DNA of 64,000 bases, taken from FEN-1219 sp963810755. Its GTDB lineage: Bacteria > Pseudomonadota > Gammaproteobacteria > Steroidobacterales > Rariloculaceae. The notes beneath the pieces are model-generated. The model was not told the DNA's origin. It searched no databases and saw only the letters and a list, made by a program, of their open reading frames with translations. The stretch covers positions 372,001 through 436,000 of the forward strand of contig CAWEOP010000008.1 of NCBI GenBank assembly GCA_963810755.1. Reading direction: 5' to 3'. The position numbers were made by a program, and so were the translations under genes. Below are positions 35,897-44,184 of this stretch, in pieces. The first letter of the stretch is position 1. Each line of letters opens with the position of its first letter.

Positions 35897-36562
35897 ATGA
35901 ATCGTTGCGCGCTCTCACGCAGGGTTGCGCTAGCTCTTACGGCGATGGCAGGGCTCGCGATGTGGCCCGTTGCGCATGCGAGCGACGACCTGTTGAACGC
36001 TGCCTACTACGGCGACCTGCCGAAGATCCAGACTCTGCTCGCACGAGGCGCGGATATCGATTTCTCCGACGGTACCGGCCACACGGCCCTCACTTACGCG
36101 GCGCAACAGGGACAAGAGGACGCGGTGAAGGAGCTATTGCGGCGCGGTGCGGCAGTCAACGTGCTGCGTGTCGACGGGCAAGCCCCGCTGCATTTCGCGG
36201 CGGCGAGCGGCGAGCTCCCGATCGTGGAAGCGCTCATCGCGGCGCACGCAGACTTCGATCTTCAATCCGCGGCCGGATTCACGCCGCTCATGCTGGCCTC
36301 CGCAGGTGGGCACACCGCCGTCGTTCGGTCGCTGCTTGCCGTTGGCGCAGCGCTCGAGCGCGAAACTAATCTCGGTGAAACAGCCTGCTTGCTCGCCGCG
36401 GAAAAAGGCTTCGAGTCCATTGTCAGGATGCTCCTCGCGGCAGGTGCCGATGCCAATCACAGGCGCGCTGACGGCGAGAGCGCTCTGCATCTCGCTGCCG
36501 AAAAGGAGCACGTCGGAACCGCGCAGCTTCTGTTGGCGGCGGGCGCGAGCGTCGCGCCCTAG
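35897..36562 (+). CDS. Exported ankyrin repeat protein
   Basis: 221 residues with a signal peptide (about 1-28, ending AHAS). The rest is five to six ankyrin repeats of 33 residues (e.g. 'GHTALTYAAQQGQEDAVKELLRRGAAVN', 'GQAPLHFAAASGELPIVEALIAAHADFD', 'GFTPLMLASAGGHTAVVRSLLAVGAALE'). A protein-interaction scaffold in the periplasm; partner unknown. An upstream TTG at 35879 in frame is less likely as start. It ends 92 bp before the convergent XRE regulator gene. Confidence 0.88.
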   Translation: MNRCALSRRVALALTAMAGLAMWPVAHASDDLLNAAYYGDLPKIQTLLARGADIDFSDGTGHTALTYAAQQGQEDAVKELLRRGAAVNVLRVDGQAPLHFAAASGELPIVEALIAAHADFDLQSAAGFTPLMLASAGGHTAVVRSLLAVGAALERETNLGETACLLAAEKGFESIVRMLLAAGADANHRRADGESALHLAAEKEHVGTAQLLLAAGASVAP

Positions 36563-36654
36563 AAGTCGACGGCCGGTCGAATAGGTAACGCCGTATTCCG
36601 GAGGCATCGGTAACACGACGCGCGAGAAGACGTTCTCGACCTGACGCCAGGACT

Positions 36655-37491
36655 CTAGTGCGCGCGAGATTTGCCGGCGCTCGCGCGCCACGCTGCGACT
36701 TTCTCGGCGCTTTGCTTGTCGTAGGGGACGTAGATCACCAGCCGCAGCGTCGGCGTGCCCTCGGGCACGTAGGAAGAGTGCTCGAAGCTCACGCCGCCGA
36801 GATGCGGATATTGCGCCACGCCTTCCGAGCGGCTCATGACCTCGGCGGTTTCCCACAGGCGCCGGAAGATCGGGCTGCGCGCCGCGAGTTGCGCGATCAG
36901 CTCCTCGAACTCCGAGTTCGCCGGCGTCTGGCTGTAGTCGACACGGAACTTCGACAGGACGCGCCGCGCCATCGCTTCGTATTGCACGGGGTCGCGCTGA
37001 TACGTCTCGTCCTCGATGAGCAGAATCCTCAGCAAGTTGCGCTTCTCCGGCGGCAACGCGTCGTAGTCGCGAAAGATCTTCGTCAGGTCGTTCCATGCGA
37101 TCACGTCCCAGCGCGACGTCATCACGAGCGCCGGTACCGCGACCCCTTTGAGCATGCGAGCGAGCGAGGGGCTCACTTCCTCGGGGCGAGTCGCGGTCGG
37201 CGGCGCCGCCCGATGCTGCGCGAGCGCGAACAGGTATTCGCGCTCTTCCGGCGCCATGCGCAGCGTCGCGCAGATGCGCTCGAGAACGTCGGCCGACACC
37301 TGGATGTCGCGGCCCTGCTCGAGCCAGGTGTACCAGGTCACGCTCACGCCCGCGAGCGCGGCCACGTCTTCGCGGCGCAAGCCGGGCGTGCGGCGGCGAT
37401 TCGTGTCGGGCAAGCCGACGTCCGTGGGCGACAGCCGCCCGCGGCAACCTTTGAGGAAGTCGATCAATTGGCGGCGTTGTTGTGTGCTCAT
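36655..37491 (-). CDS. XRE-family regulator with MmyB-like ligand-binding domain
   Basis: 278 residues. The N-terminal helix-turn-helix (about 10-75) has 'RRTPGLRREDVAALAGVSVTWYTWLEQGRDIQVS', the exact pattern of the MmyB-like group, and the C-terminal part (about 105-265) is the MmyB-like domain ('WDVIAWNDLTKIFRDYDALPPEKRN', 'GVSFEHSSYVPEGTPTLRLVIYVP'). That domain can bind fatty-acid-like ligands in Streptomyces MmyB. Often such regulators control a neighbouring oxidoreductase; here the nearest genes are ankyrin protein and ActP, so the target is not evident. A likely promoter lies at 37509-37538. Confidence 0.9.
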   Translation of the reverse strand: MSTQQRRQLIDFLKGCRGRLSPTDVGLPDTNRRRTPGLRREDVAALAGVSVTWYTWLEQGRDIQVSADVLERICATLRMAPEEREYLFALAQHRAAPPTATRPEEVSPSLARMLKGVAVPALVMTSRWDVIAWNDLTKIFRDYDALPPEKRNLLRILLIEDETYQRDPVQYEAMARRVLSKFRVDYSQTPANSEFEELIAQLAARSPIFRRLWETAEVMSRSEGVAQYPHLGGVSFEHSSYVPEGTPTLRLVIYVPYDKQSAEKVAAWRASAGKSRAH

Positions 37492-37508
37492 GGCGTCTCT
37501 CGGTCGCC

Positions 37509-37538
37509 ATCCTAGGACCGAGTTCAGAAAAATGTAAG
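37509..37538 (-). promoter_or_regulatory. Sigma70-like promoter of the XRE/MmyB regulator
   Basis: Read on the minus strand: CTTACA (37538-37533), an 18-nt spacer, then TAGGAT (37514-37509), 17 bp upstream of the ATG at 37491. Best consensus-like pair in the 240-bp gap. No other gene is seen between 37492 and 37731. Confidence 0.35.
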
Positions 37539-37731
37539 CTAGGGTGATTCGGAAATGAGATTACCTTGCAAGCTCGGCCGGTGCCTCTCGTCGGTATGGC
37601 CTCGCTAGTGAAGGCGCCAAGATGCGAGGGAACCTCGATCGGAGCAGCGACGCATCGTCCGACCGCGCGCCGACGGCGCCTCGCCGGCAAGCCAATCGCT
37701 AGGGCTGCGCGGCCGAGAAGAACGAGTCAGC

Positions 37732-39295
37732 TCAATGCACGGTCGCGCGCTCGGCCCCGAGGCCCGTATTCGCCCGCACGCTGAGCTCCGTGAACTTCCG
37801 CTCCGCCTCCGGCTCGCGGCGCAGCAGCGTTCCGAGCACCGCGCCGATGAAGCCGAGCGGAATGCTCACGATGCCCGGATTCTCGAGCGGAAAGATCGCG
37901 TCGGCTTTCATGATGCTCGGGCTGATGACGATGAGCACCAGCGACGAAACGAGCCCGGTCGCCAAGCCGCAGACGGCGCCCGCCGTGTTGAACCGGCGCC
38001 AAAAGAGCGACAGCACGATCACCGGCAGGTTCGCCGACGCGGCGACCGCGAACGCGAGCGCGACCAGGAACGCGACGTTGGCATTCGGCCCGAGCACGAT
38101 CGCAATCGCGATCGAGATGGCACCGACGAAGAAGGCGGTAACCCGGGCCACCCGAACTTCCTCGCCCTCGCGGCGCTCGCGGCCGTGGTGCAGCACGTTG
38201 GTCCAGAAGTCGTGAGCGAATGACGTCGAGGCGGAGATCGTCAGCCCCGCGACCACGGCGAGGATCGTCGCGAACGCGATCGCCGAGATGAACGCGAAGA
38301 ATAGGTCGCCGGCCAACGCCTGGGCGAGCAGCGGCGCGCTCATGTTCGTGCCGCCGTGGCTCGCGATGAAGTCGCGGCCGACGATCGTCGCGGCGCCGAA
38401 GCCCAAGAACGTCGTGAGGATGTAGAAGCTGCCGATGATGAACATCGCCCAAACGACGCTGTTCCGGGCCGTGCGTGCGTCGGGCACCGTGTAGAAGCGC
38501 ACGAGGATGTGCGGCAGACCGGCGGTTCCGAAGATCAGCGCCATACCGAGCGAGATCAGATCGAGCGGCCCGTACGGCGGCGCGTAACGGAGGCCGGGCG
38601 TCAGAAAGTCCTGGGTGACGCGGTTGCCTTGCGCGTCGGTATGCGTGACGTTCGCGATCGCATCGAAGAACGCGCCGAGGTCGAAGTCGAAGTGGCGCAG
38701 CACGAGGAAGCTCAGCAGTATCGTGCCGCCCATCAGCAGCGTCGCCTTCACGATCTGCACCCAGGTTGTCGCAAGCATGCCGCCGAACACCACGTAGACG
38801 ATCATCAGCACGCCGATGCCGATCACGGCCGTGTGATAGTCGATGCCGGTGTCCTTGAGCAGCAGCGACACCAGCGCGCCGGCGCCGACCATCTGCGCGA
38901 TCATGTAGAACGTGCTCACCGTGAGCGTCGACAGCGCACCCATCGCGCGGACGGGCCGCGGGCTCAAGCGATAGGCCAGCACGTCGGCCATCGTGTACTT
39001 GCCGGCGTTGCGCAGCGGCTCCGCGACGAGCAGCAGCACGGTCAGGTACGCCACGAGCCAGCCGACGGAGTACATGAAGCCGTCGTAGCCCTGGAACGCG
39101 ATGATCCCCGCGATGCCGAGGAACGACGCCGCGCTCATGTAGTCGCCTGCGACCGCGATGCCGTTCTGCCAGCGCGGTGAGCGACCGGCCGGCGGCGAAG
39201 TAGGCGCTCGATCCGCTGCTTCTGCGTGCAGCCCACCAGGTGATCCACAGCGTGATCGCGATGAACCCGAGAAACATCGTGAGCGACGCGGACAT
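37732..39295 (-). CDS. actP: Cation/acetate symporter ActP (one +1 frameshift)
   Basis: About 520 residues in two frames joined near 39172, where one surplus base in 'GCGCTGG' (coding sense) breaks the frame. N-terminal piece: 'MSASLTMFLGFIAITLWITWWAARRSSGSSAYFAAGRSLTA'; restored continuation 'WQNGIAVAGDYMSAASFLGIAGIIAF', the family's Na+-binding segment. Thirteen hydrophobic helices follow, with 'GGTILLSFLVLRHF' and 'IDYHTAVIGIGVLMIVYVVFGGMLAT'. Sodium:solute symporter family, importing acetate, glycolate or similar short acids. ATG 39295 overlaps the DUF485 stop (TGATG), as in the classic yjcH-actP arrangement. Confidence 0.9.
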
Positions 39296-39729
39296 CAGCG
39301 GCCACCCGGTCGGAAGCGCTCGATGATCGCGCGCGCCATCGCATCGAATCGGCCGGCCGCGCGCACGTAGAGCAGCGCGACGATCCACGCCATGAAGAAC
39401 TGGGAAAGTGCGAACAGGTACGCCACGTTCACGGCGCCGAGCACCTTCTTCGCCATCCACTGCGGCGCATAACCGACCAGCACGGGCAGCGCAAAGTAGT
39501 ACACGATGAAGAACACGGTGGCGGGAACGATGAATTTTCGTTTCGCGGCGAGCAGCGACCGGAACTCATCGAGCGCCGCGATGCGATCCCAGGCGACGAC
39601 GTCGGCGTCCTCGTCGGCCGTGAGCTCGTGCGCGGGTTTGTTGCCGTGCCTGCCGAGCGGTGCGACGTCCGTCGCCGCTCCCGCGACGGGCGTGAGGTCG
39701 GCGTCAGCCGGAGGCGGCTTGCTCGTCAT
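39295..39729 (-). CDS. yjcH: DUF485 (YjcH-like) membrane protein
   Basis: 144 residues: a polar N-terminal extension of about 50 residues, then the DUF485 core with two helices ('FIVPATVFFIVYYFALPVLVGY' and 'VNVAYLFALSQFFMAWIVALLYV'). DUF485 proteins almost always precede actP and are thought to assist the symporter. The N-terminal extension is longer than in E. coli YjcH. Its ATG overlaps the stop of the upstream secreted-protein gene (ATGA), and its stop overlaps the actP ATG. Symbol given by family and position. Confidence 0.9.
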   Translation of the reverse strand: MTSKPPPADADLTPVAGAATDVAPLGRHGNKPAHELTADEDADVVAWDRIAALDEFRSLLAAKRKFIVPATVFFIVYYFALPVLVGYAPQWMAKKVLGAVNVAYLFALSQFFMAWIVALLYVRAAGRFDAMARAIIERFRPGGR

Positions 39730-40670
39730 TGTTCTGGAATCTCCACCGACTTTGCGATCTCCATCACGGCCTCGCGCACGCTCTCGAGCGCAGCGGTGTC
39801 GCCGCGTGCCACGAGTCGAATGTAGCGGCCGCCCGGCAGCACGCGAATGAACTGCAGAACCGTCAGATTGTCGGCGACGGCCGATATGAAGTAGCCCTGG
39901 CCCCCGGCGAACGTCGCCGGCGCCTGTTCCGATATCTGGGCGTTGCTGAATCCGGCGACGCCGCGCATCAGCCGTTCGCTGACCTGCGGAGTCTCCGCCG
40001 GGCTCGCGTTAGTGCCGGCCCTGTTGATCACGATGGCCGGTTTCGCGCCGGGCGGGCCGGTCTTGTCGACGATCCCGAGCAGCGCGCTGACTCCCTCGGC
40101 CTCGGTAATTTGAAAAGGCGCTACGGCGCGAAAGGTGAACGTCAGCTTCGCGACCTTCTCGTCCAAGGTCGGCACGCGGGCGAGCGAGACGGAGCGAAGC
40201 ACTCCCTCGACGTCGCTCTGGCTCAGAGGGTCCGAGCGAGTGACGCTGAAGGTGATCACCGTGGTATTCGTGGCGCTTTGGGGGCCGCCCATGACCGCGA
40301 TGTATTTCCTGATCTCGCGGCCGTTCTCCGCTTGGCCGCCGATCGCGAGCGGCACTCGAGCGGCGCCGATGGTGAGTTGCTCGATGCGGATGAATTTGAT
40401 GCCCTGCGAGGCGTACCGGGTGCTGGCGGTTTTCGGCGAGGCGAACGCCGCGACGGCCTCCGCGTAGGATTCCTGCGGAAGCTCCGCGATCGCGATGCTC
40501 GAGCCGGTGTCGGCGTTCGCGAGCCCCGGAGGGTTGCGCGAGACCTTGAATCCCGGAGGAGCGGCCATGGCGACCGAGGTTCCGGGAATTCGCACCAGCT
40601 GGGCATGCGCCGGCCAGGCGATCGAGAGGATCGCGAGCCCGCACACGAGCAGGGCGGCGAAAGACCGCAT
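39726..40670 (-). CDS. Secreted protein of unknown function
   Basis: 314 residues, signal peptide 1-23 (ending AHAQ). The mature protein begins 'LVRIPGTSVAMAAPPGFKVSR', a pattern of exported proteins that bind peptidoglycan or lipid only in name ('F-x-x-x-x-FPG' type); no enzymatic motif. Two similar halves can be suspected (about 25-170 and 175-310; each begins with a strand-rich 'FTFR/VTIP' and ends with 'RSVSLARVP' or 'KSVEIPEQ'). It lies four bases after the esterase gene and overlaps DUF485 (ATGA), so it belongs to the acetate-symporter operon. Role unknown. Confidence 0.75.
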   Translation of the reverse strand: MRSFAALLVCGLAILSIAWPAHAQLVRIPGTSVAMAAPPGFKVSRNPPGLANADTGSSIAIAELPQESYAEAVAAFASPKTASTRYASQGIKFIRIEQLTIGAARVPLAIGGQAENGREIRKYIAVMGGPQSATNTTVITFSVTRSDPLSQSDVEGVLRSVSLARVPTLDEKVAKLTFTFRAVAPFQITEAEGVSALLGIVDKTGPPGAKPAIVINRAGTNASPAETPQVSERLMRGVAGFSNAQISEQAPATFAGGQGYFISAVADNLTVLQFIRVLPGGRYIRLVARGDTAALESVREAVMEIAKSVEIPEQ

Positions 40671-40674
40671 CGGC

Positions 40675-41727
40675 TCAGCTCCGCTCGACGTGCTTGTCTA
40701 GCCAGCCGATGATCAAGTCAGCGAGCTGCAGGCTGTTCTTGTCCTGCATCAGCATGTGGCTGTTGCCTTTGATGCCCATCTTCGGCAGGTGCATCATCTC
40801 GGCGTCGCCGCCGGCCGCTTTCACCTTCGCGACGAACGCGTCGCAGGTCTCGAGCGCGTTCTGCCAGCTCACGAGCGGGCTCGGCGCGTCACCCAAGTGA
40901 TCGCCGAACATCATGAGCGTCGGAATCCTCGCGAGCGCCGCGATCTGCGCCGCCGTGAGGTCAGTGGGGCACGGCTGCTCGATCGAGATCATCCCGCGGA
41001 TGCCGGACGGATCGATGAGCGCCGCTTGCTCGGGGAAGAAACCCGACTCCGAGTGGCCCATGAGCACCGCGCCGTTGAGCTGCTTCGCGAGCGCGGCCAT
41101 GTTCGTCCACGTCGGGTTCGGCGTCGGTAGCAGCGCGTTCAGGTCGGGGATCATCTGCTTGTAGAGCTCGCCGACGGATTCGATCGGGAACTGGCCATCC
41201 GGGAACGCGGTGCCGAACGTCGGGCCGAAGCGAAACACGATCCAGCCGATCTCGTGGCTCGCCGAGATGATGTTCGGCAGCGTGCTCGGTGCCGCGGCAC
41301 CGGATTTCACGGCCGCGATGATCGACGGGTCGAAACCCGAGCGCGCACGCGACACTTGGTCGGCGAGGTACACGGAGCGGTCCTTGCGGACGAAGTATTC
41401 GTCCCAGCCCATCCGGCCGTCGGGCGTCGTCTCCCAGGTTTTGCTGCTCAAGCAGCAGCCGTGAACCATCACGACGGGCACGTGCCTACGCCCAAGCTGC
41501 GGAATTTGGTATTGCACGTACATCTGATTCACGGTGATCTCGCCTGCGGCGGCCGGAGGTGCACCGGGCGGAGCCTCGACCTTCTTGGTCTCGCCGCCGA
41601 CGAAGAAGCTTCCCTGGCTAGCGATCGTCAGCGGCTTCTGCGAGTCGTTCTGGCGCTGCGCGTGCGTGGAGCCGAAAGCGCCGGCGCCGATCGCCACGCA
41701 GAGCGCGATTCTGATGCGACGATTCAT
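40675..41727 (-). CDS. Exported alpha/beta hydrolase (esterase-like)
   Basis: 350 residues with a signal peptide (1-23, ending THAQ). Oxyanion-hole segment 'VVMVHGCCLSSKTW', nucleophile elbow 'VLMGHSESGFFPEQ' (GxSxS), acid region 'PTLMMFGDHLGD' and catalytic His in 'IKGNSHMLMQD'. A complete triad is therefore expected. Probably hydrolyses esters in the periplasm. It is the first gene of a four-gene operon ending in actP; release of a short carboxylic acid by this enzyme and its uptake by ActP would fit together (inference). Confidence 0.88.
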   Translation of the reverse strand: MNRRIRIALCVAIGAGAFGSTHAQRQNDSQKPLTIASQGSFFVGGETKKVEAPPGAPPAAAGEITVNQMYVQYQIPQLGRRHVPVVMVHGCCLSSKTWETTPDGRMGWDEYFVRKDRSVYLADQVSRARSGFDPSIIAAVKSGAAAPSTLPNIISASHEIGWIVFRFGPTFGTAFPDGQFPIESVGELYKQMIPDLNALLPTPNPTWTNMAALAKQLNGAVLMGHSESGFFPEQAALIDPSGIRGMISIEQPCPTDLTAAQIAALARIPTLMMFGDHLGDAPSPLVSWQNALETCDAFVAKVKAAGGDAEMMHLPKMGIKGNSHMLMQDKNSLQLADLIIGWLDKHVERS

Positions 41728-41805
41728 CGAGATCCCCCAGGTTGAGCCGTTAGCAGAGCGAAGCAGGCTCGGAATATAGCACTGCGCCGCCTCGGCTCCT
41801 TCGCG

Positions 41806-42030
41806 TCAGCGCTTCGTCGTCCAAAAGACGCGCGCCTTCCGGCTCCGACACTCGCGGCAGCGCAAGCGCTTCTCGAGATCCGCGAGCCGCGCGAGCGCGC
41901 CGAGCTGGGTGATGAGCTTCTGCAAGTCGAGATCCACGGTCTTGCGGCAATTGCGGCACGACGCGTAGAGCCGGCCGCCGCGTCCGCGCACGTGCGTGAG
42001 CAAGGGATCGCGGTCGAGCGGGGAGGCCAT
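41806..42030 (-). CDS. Small zinc-ribbon-like protein
   Basis: 74 residues from ATG 42030. Two C-x-x-C pairs, 'CRNC' and 'CREC', about 32 residues apart with a helical 'LITQLGALARLADLEKRL' between them form a likely zinc site. Basic C-terminus (RSRKARVFWTTKR). An in-frame ATG at 42051 would add seven residues. No homologue recognised; possibly nucleic-acid binding. Isolated between the esterase operon and the membrane protein gene. Confidence 0.6.
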   Translation of the reverse strand: MASPLDRDPLLTHVRGRGGRLYASCRNCRKTVDLDLQKLITQLGALARLADLEKRLRCRECRSRKARVFWTTKR

Positions 42031-42111
42031 CGACCATACTGTACGAAACAACAGTAGTGGTTGGCTAGCCGTTCGAGGACGACGCGGGTAGTTAGAGGAG
42101 TGACCACCCGG

Positions 42112-43299
42112 TCAGAAGATCGCCTTGATCAGTTGATCCGCCAGCTCTTCTAGGGAGAACGTCGTCAGCGTCAGCGGCAGAAAAGGCACCGCGGCAACGA
42201 TGACGAGACGCGCGACGTCCGTGAGCCCGAAAGGCACGAGGCGCATCTCGCTCACGACGGAGCAGCTGGTGCCGAGATCGGCCAGTGACTGGAGGTCGCC
42301 GCTACCGAGCAGTTCCCGATCGGTCGCCACATCACCCGGAATCCACTTTGCAGTGAACTGTCGGACATACCGCGTTGCGAGCCTGCCGCCGTCTCTCAAC
42401 CCTTGACGCTTCGCCTCTGCGAGCCGTGGAAGGAACACTGTCAGCGGGATGAGCAACGGGACGATGAGGACGCCGAGGTAGGCAAGGATCTGTACCTTGA
42501 AGTCCATTAGGTTCCGCCCCGCGAAAAAGATCTGACTGGCCACCAATCCGGCCAGCACGGTGCCTTGTGCAAGGAGAACCGGCGCGTATGCGTAGGTGCT
42601 CGTGCTGAGAAAGCCCAACCCGCCCGTTCTGTCCGGATGCATGGGCATCAGGCTCAGATTCAGGCGCGAGACCCGGAACAGGAACCAGAACCAGACAAAG
42701 AACCGGAAATACCAGCGCAGCAGGATGAACTGAAAGATGGGCACGCTGACGAAAATGAACCAGTAACCCGCCAGCGTGAACCGCATCTGCTGACCGTCCG
42801 GGATCGCATACCAGCTCGCGGTTTCGAGCGCGATCTGGTTTCTCCACACCCACAAGCCGCCGGTGTAGACGAAAACCAGCAGGCAAATTTCGATGACGGC
42901 GGAGTTGCGCAGGCGCAGAGTTGCATCGATGGCGGCCTGAAACCTCGGCCGTTCTTCCGCCGTCACGATGCCGCGTTCGACGAAGTTCCGGACCGCCGCA
43001 ACGATGCGACGGTGCACGGTCAGCTCCGCCGCGATCAGGATGGGCAGTGCCACCAGAAAGCGAGTGTGATTCTCGACGTCGTGAAGAAACGGAATCGCGA
43101 GATGATCCCCTAGGGCATTTCCCGAGACCCAGGCCAGCACGAGCAGCGGGATCCACGCTACACACGTGATGACCACGATTCGTCGATGCAGCATCTGCAG
43201 CGCATCGCCGGACAGATGGGCGCGCCGGAACAGTTGATACAGCGGACCGCCGAGGACCGGCGAGAAGTCGATAGTGTCGAGGGTCGCGGGCGTCGCCAT
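42112..43299 (-). CDS. Multi-pass membrane protein of unknown function
   Basis: 395 residues from ATG 43299 (GGAGA upstream). About seven helices, with long amphipathic stretches: 'IVVITCVAWIPLLVLAWVSG', 'FLVALPILIAAEL', 'SAVIEICLLVFVYTGGLWVW', 'LAGYWFIFVSVPIFQFILLRWYFRFFVWFWFLF', 'QGTVLAGLVASQIFF', 'ILAYLGVLIVPLLIPLTVFLP', 'VIVAAVPFLPLTL'. 'PMHPDRTGGLGFLS' is a conserved polar loop in this uncharacterised family. Divergent from the cytochrome c gene across a 75-bp region. The reading frame extends far upstream antisense to the cytochrome operon, which is a GC-rich shadow. Confidence 0.8.
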   Translation of the reverse strand: MATPATLDTIDFSPVLGGPLYQLFRRAHLSGDALQMLHRRIVVITCVAWIPLLVLAWVSGNALGDHLAIPFLHDVENHTRFLVALPILIAAELTVHRRIVAAVRNFVERGIVTAEERPRFQAAIDATLRLRNSAVIEICLLVFVYTGGLWVWRNQIALETASWYAIPDGQQMRFTLAGYWFIFVSVPIFQFILLRWYFRFFVWFWFLFRVSRLNLSLMPMHPDRTGGLGFLSTSTYAYAPVLLAQGTVLAGLVASQIFFAGRNLMDFKVQILAYLGVLIVPLLIPLTVFLPRLAEAKRQGLRDGGRLATRYVRQFTAKWIPGDVATDRELLGSGDLQSLADLGTSCSVVSEMRLVPFGLTDVARLVIVAAVPFLPLTLTTFSLEELADQLIKAIF

Positions 43300-43374
43300 G
43301 GTCTCTCCGGGTGTTCTGAATCGATTCACTTCAATGTAACATCCGCCGACGCAGCAGCGTTCGGGGGGGACTCT

Positions 43375-44184
43375 GTGACAAGCCAAATCGGGGACGCGCT
43401 CCCGCGGCGCGCGGCTCTGCGCTACGCGCTCATCTGCGTCGCAGCGTCGCTCGGCGCGGCACGCGGCGCCCAAGCCCAAACCCACGCCGGCCAATACGAG
43501 CAGCCCGACATCGAGTACGGCGCGCGGCTGTACGCCAGCAACTGCATTACTTGCCACGGCGAGCGCGGCGAGTCGATCCCGGGCGTGAGCTTGGGCAGCA
43601 ACAAGTTCAAGCGCGCCGCGTCCGATCGCGACCTCGTGGGGATCATCCAGAACGGTATCGCGGGCACCGCGATGCCGCCGAATAGCTACGCCGATCCCGA
43701 GATCGCGGCGATCGTCGCGTACCTGCGCAACATGACCCGCTACGACCCTAGCGGTGCCGCCGTCGGCGATGCGGCGCGCGGCCGCGAGATCTTTTTCGGG
43801 AAAGGGGATTGCGCCCGCTGTCATCGTGCCGGAGGGTCCGGCCCGCGCTACGCGCCGGACTTGAGCAGCATCGGGACCATGCGCACCGCCGCAACACTGC
43901 AGCGGGCGCTGCGCGATCCGACGGACGCGCTCATTCCGATCAACCGTCCCGTCCGCGCGGTGCTGCGCGACGGCAAAGTCGTCACCGGCCGGCGTCTCAA
44001 CGAGGACACGCATACCGTGCAGCTCATCGACGAGCGCGAGCAACTCGTGACGCTCGAGAAGGCGTCGCTGCGCGAATATTCGGTGACGACGGCCGCGCAG
44101 ATGCCGTCGTACGAGAACGTTCTGAACGACGCGGAGCGTGCGGATCTCGTTGCGTATCTGCTTTCGCTGAAGGGGATCGACTGA
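43375..44184 (+). CDS. Dihaem cytochrome c, periplasmic
   Basis: 269 residues from GTG 43375 (GGGGGGGA upstream). Signal peptide ends AQAQ (about residue 35). Two haem-binding motifs: CITCH (about residue 60) and CARCH (about 147), each followed by the expected Met region ('GTAMPPNSYADPE', 'AAQMPSYENVLNDAE'). A beta domain follows the second haem ('VLRDGKVVTGRRLNEDTHTVQLIDEREQLVTLEKASLREYSV'), as in the cytochrome partners of quinoprotein dehydrogenases. It takes electrons from the PQQ dehydrogenase encoded next, whose ATG overlaps its stop (TGATG). Confidence 0.93.
   Translation: MTSQIGDALPRRAALRYALICVAASLGAARGAQAQTHAGQYEQPDIEYGARLYASNCITCHGERGESIPGVSLGSNKFKRAASDRDLVGIIQNGIAGTAMPPNSYADPEIAAIVAYLRNMTRYDPSGAAVGDAARGREIFFGKGDCARCHRAGGSGPRYAPDLSSIGTMRTAATLQRALRDPTDALIPINRPVRAVLRDGKVVTGRRLNEDTHTVQLIDEREQLVTLEKASLREYSVTTAAQMPSYENVLNDAERADLVAYLLSLKGID

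Noticed and set aside
37566..37731. Small plus-strand ORFs between the XRE regulator and actP
   Set aside because: No ribosome-binding site, Arg-rich products and no recognisable family.
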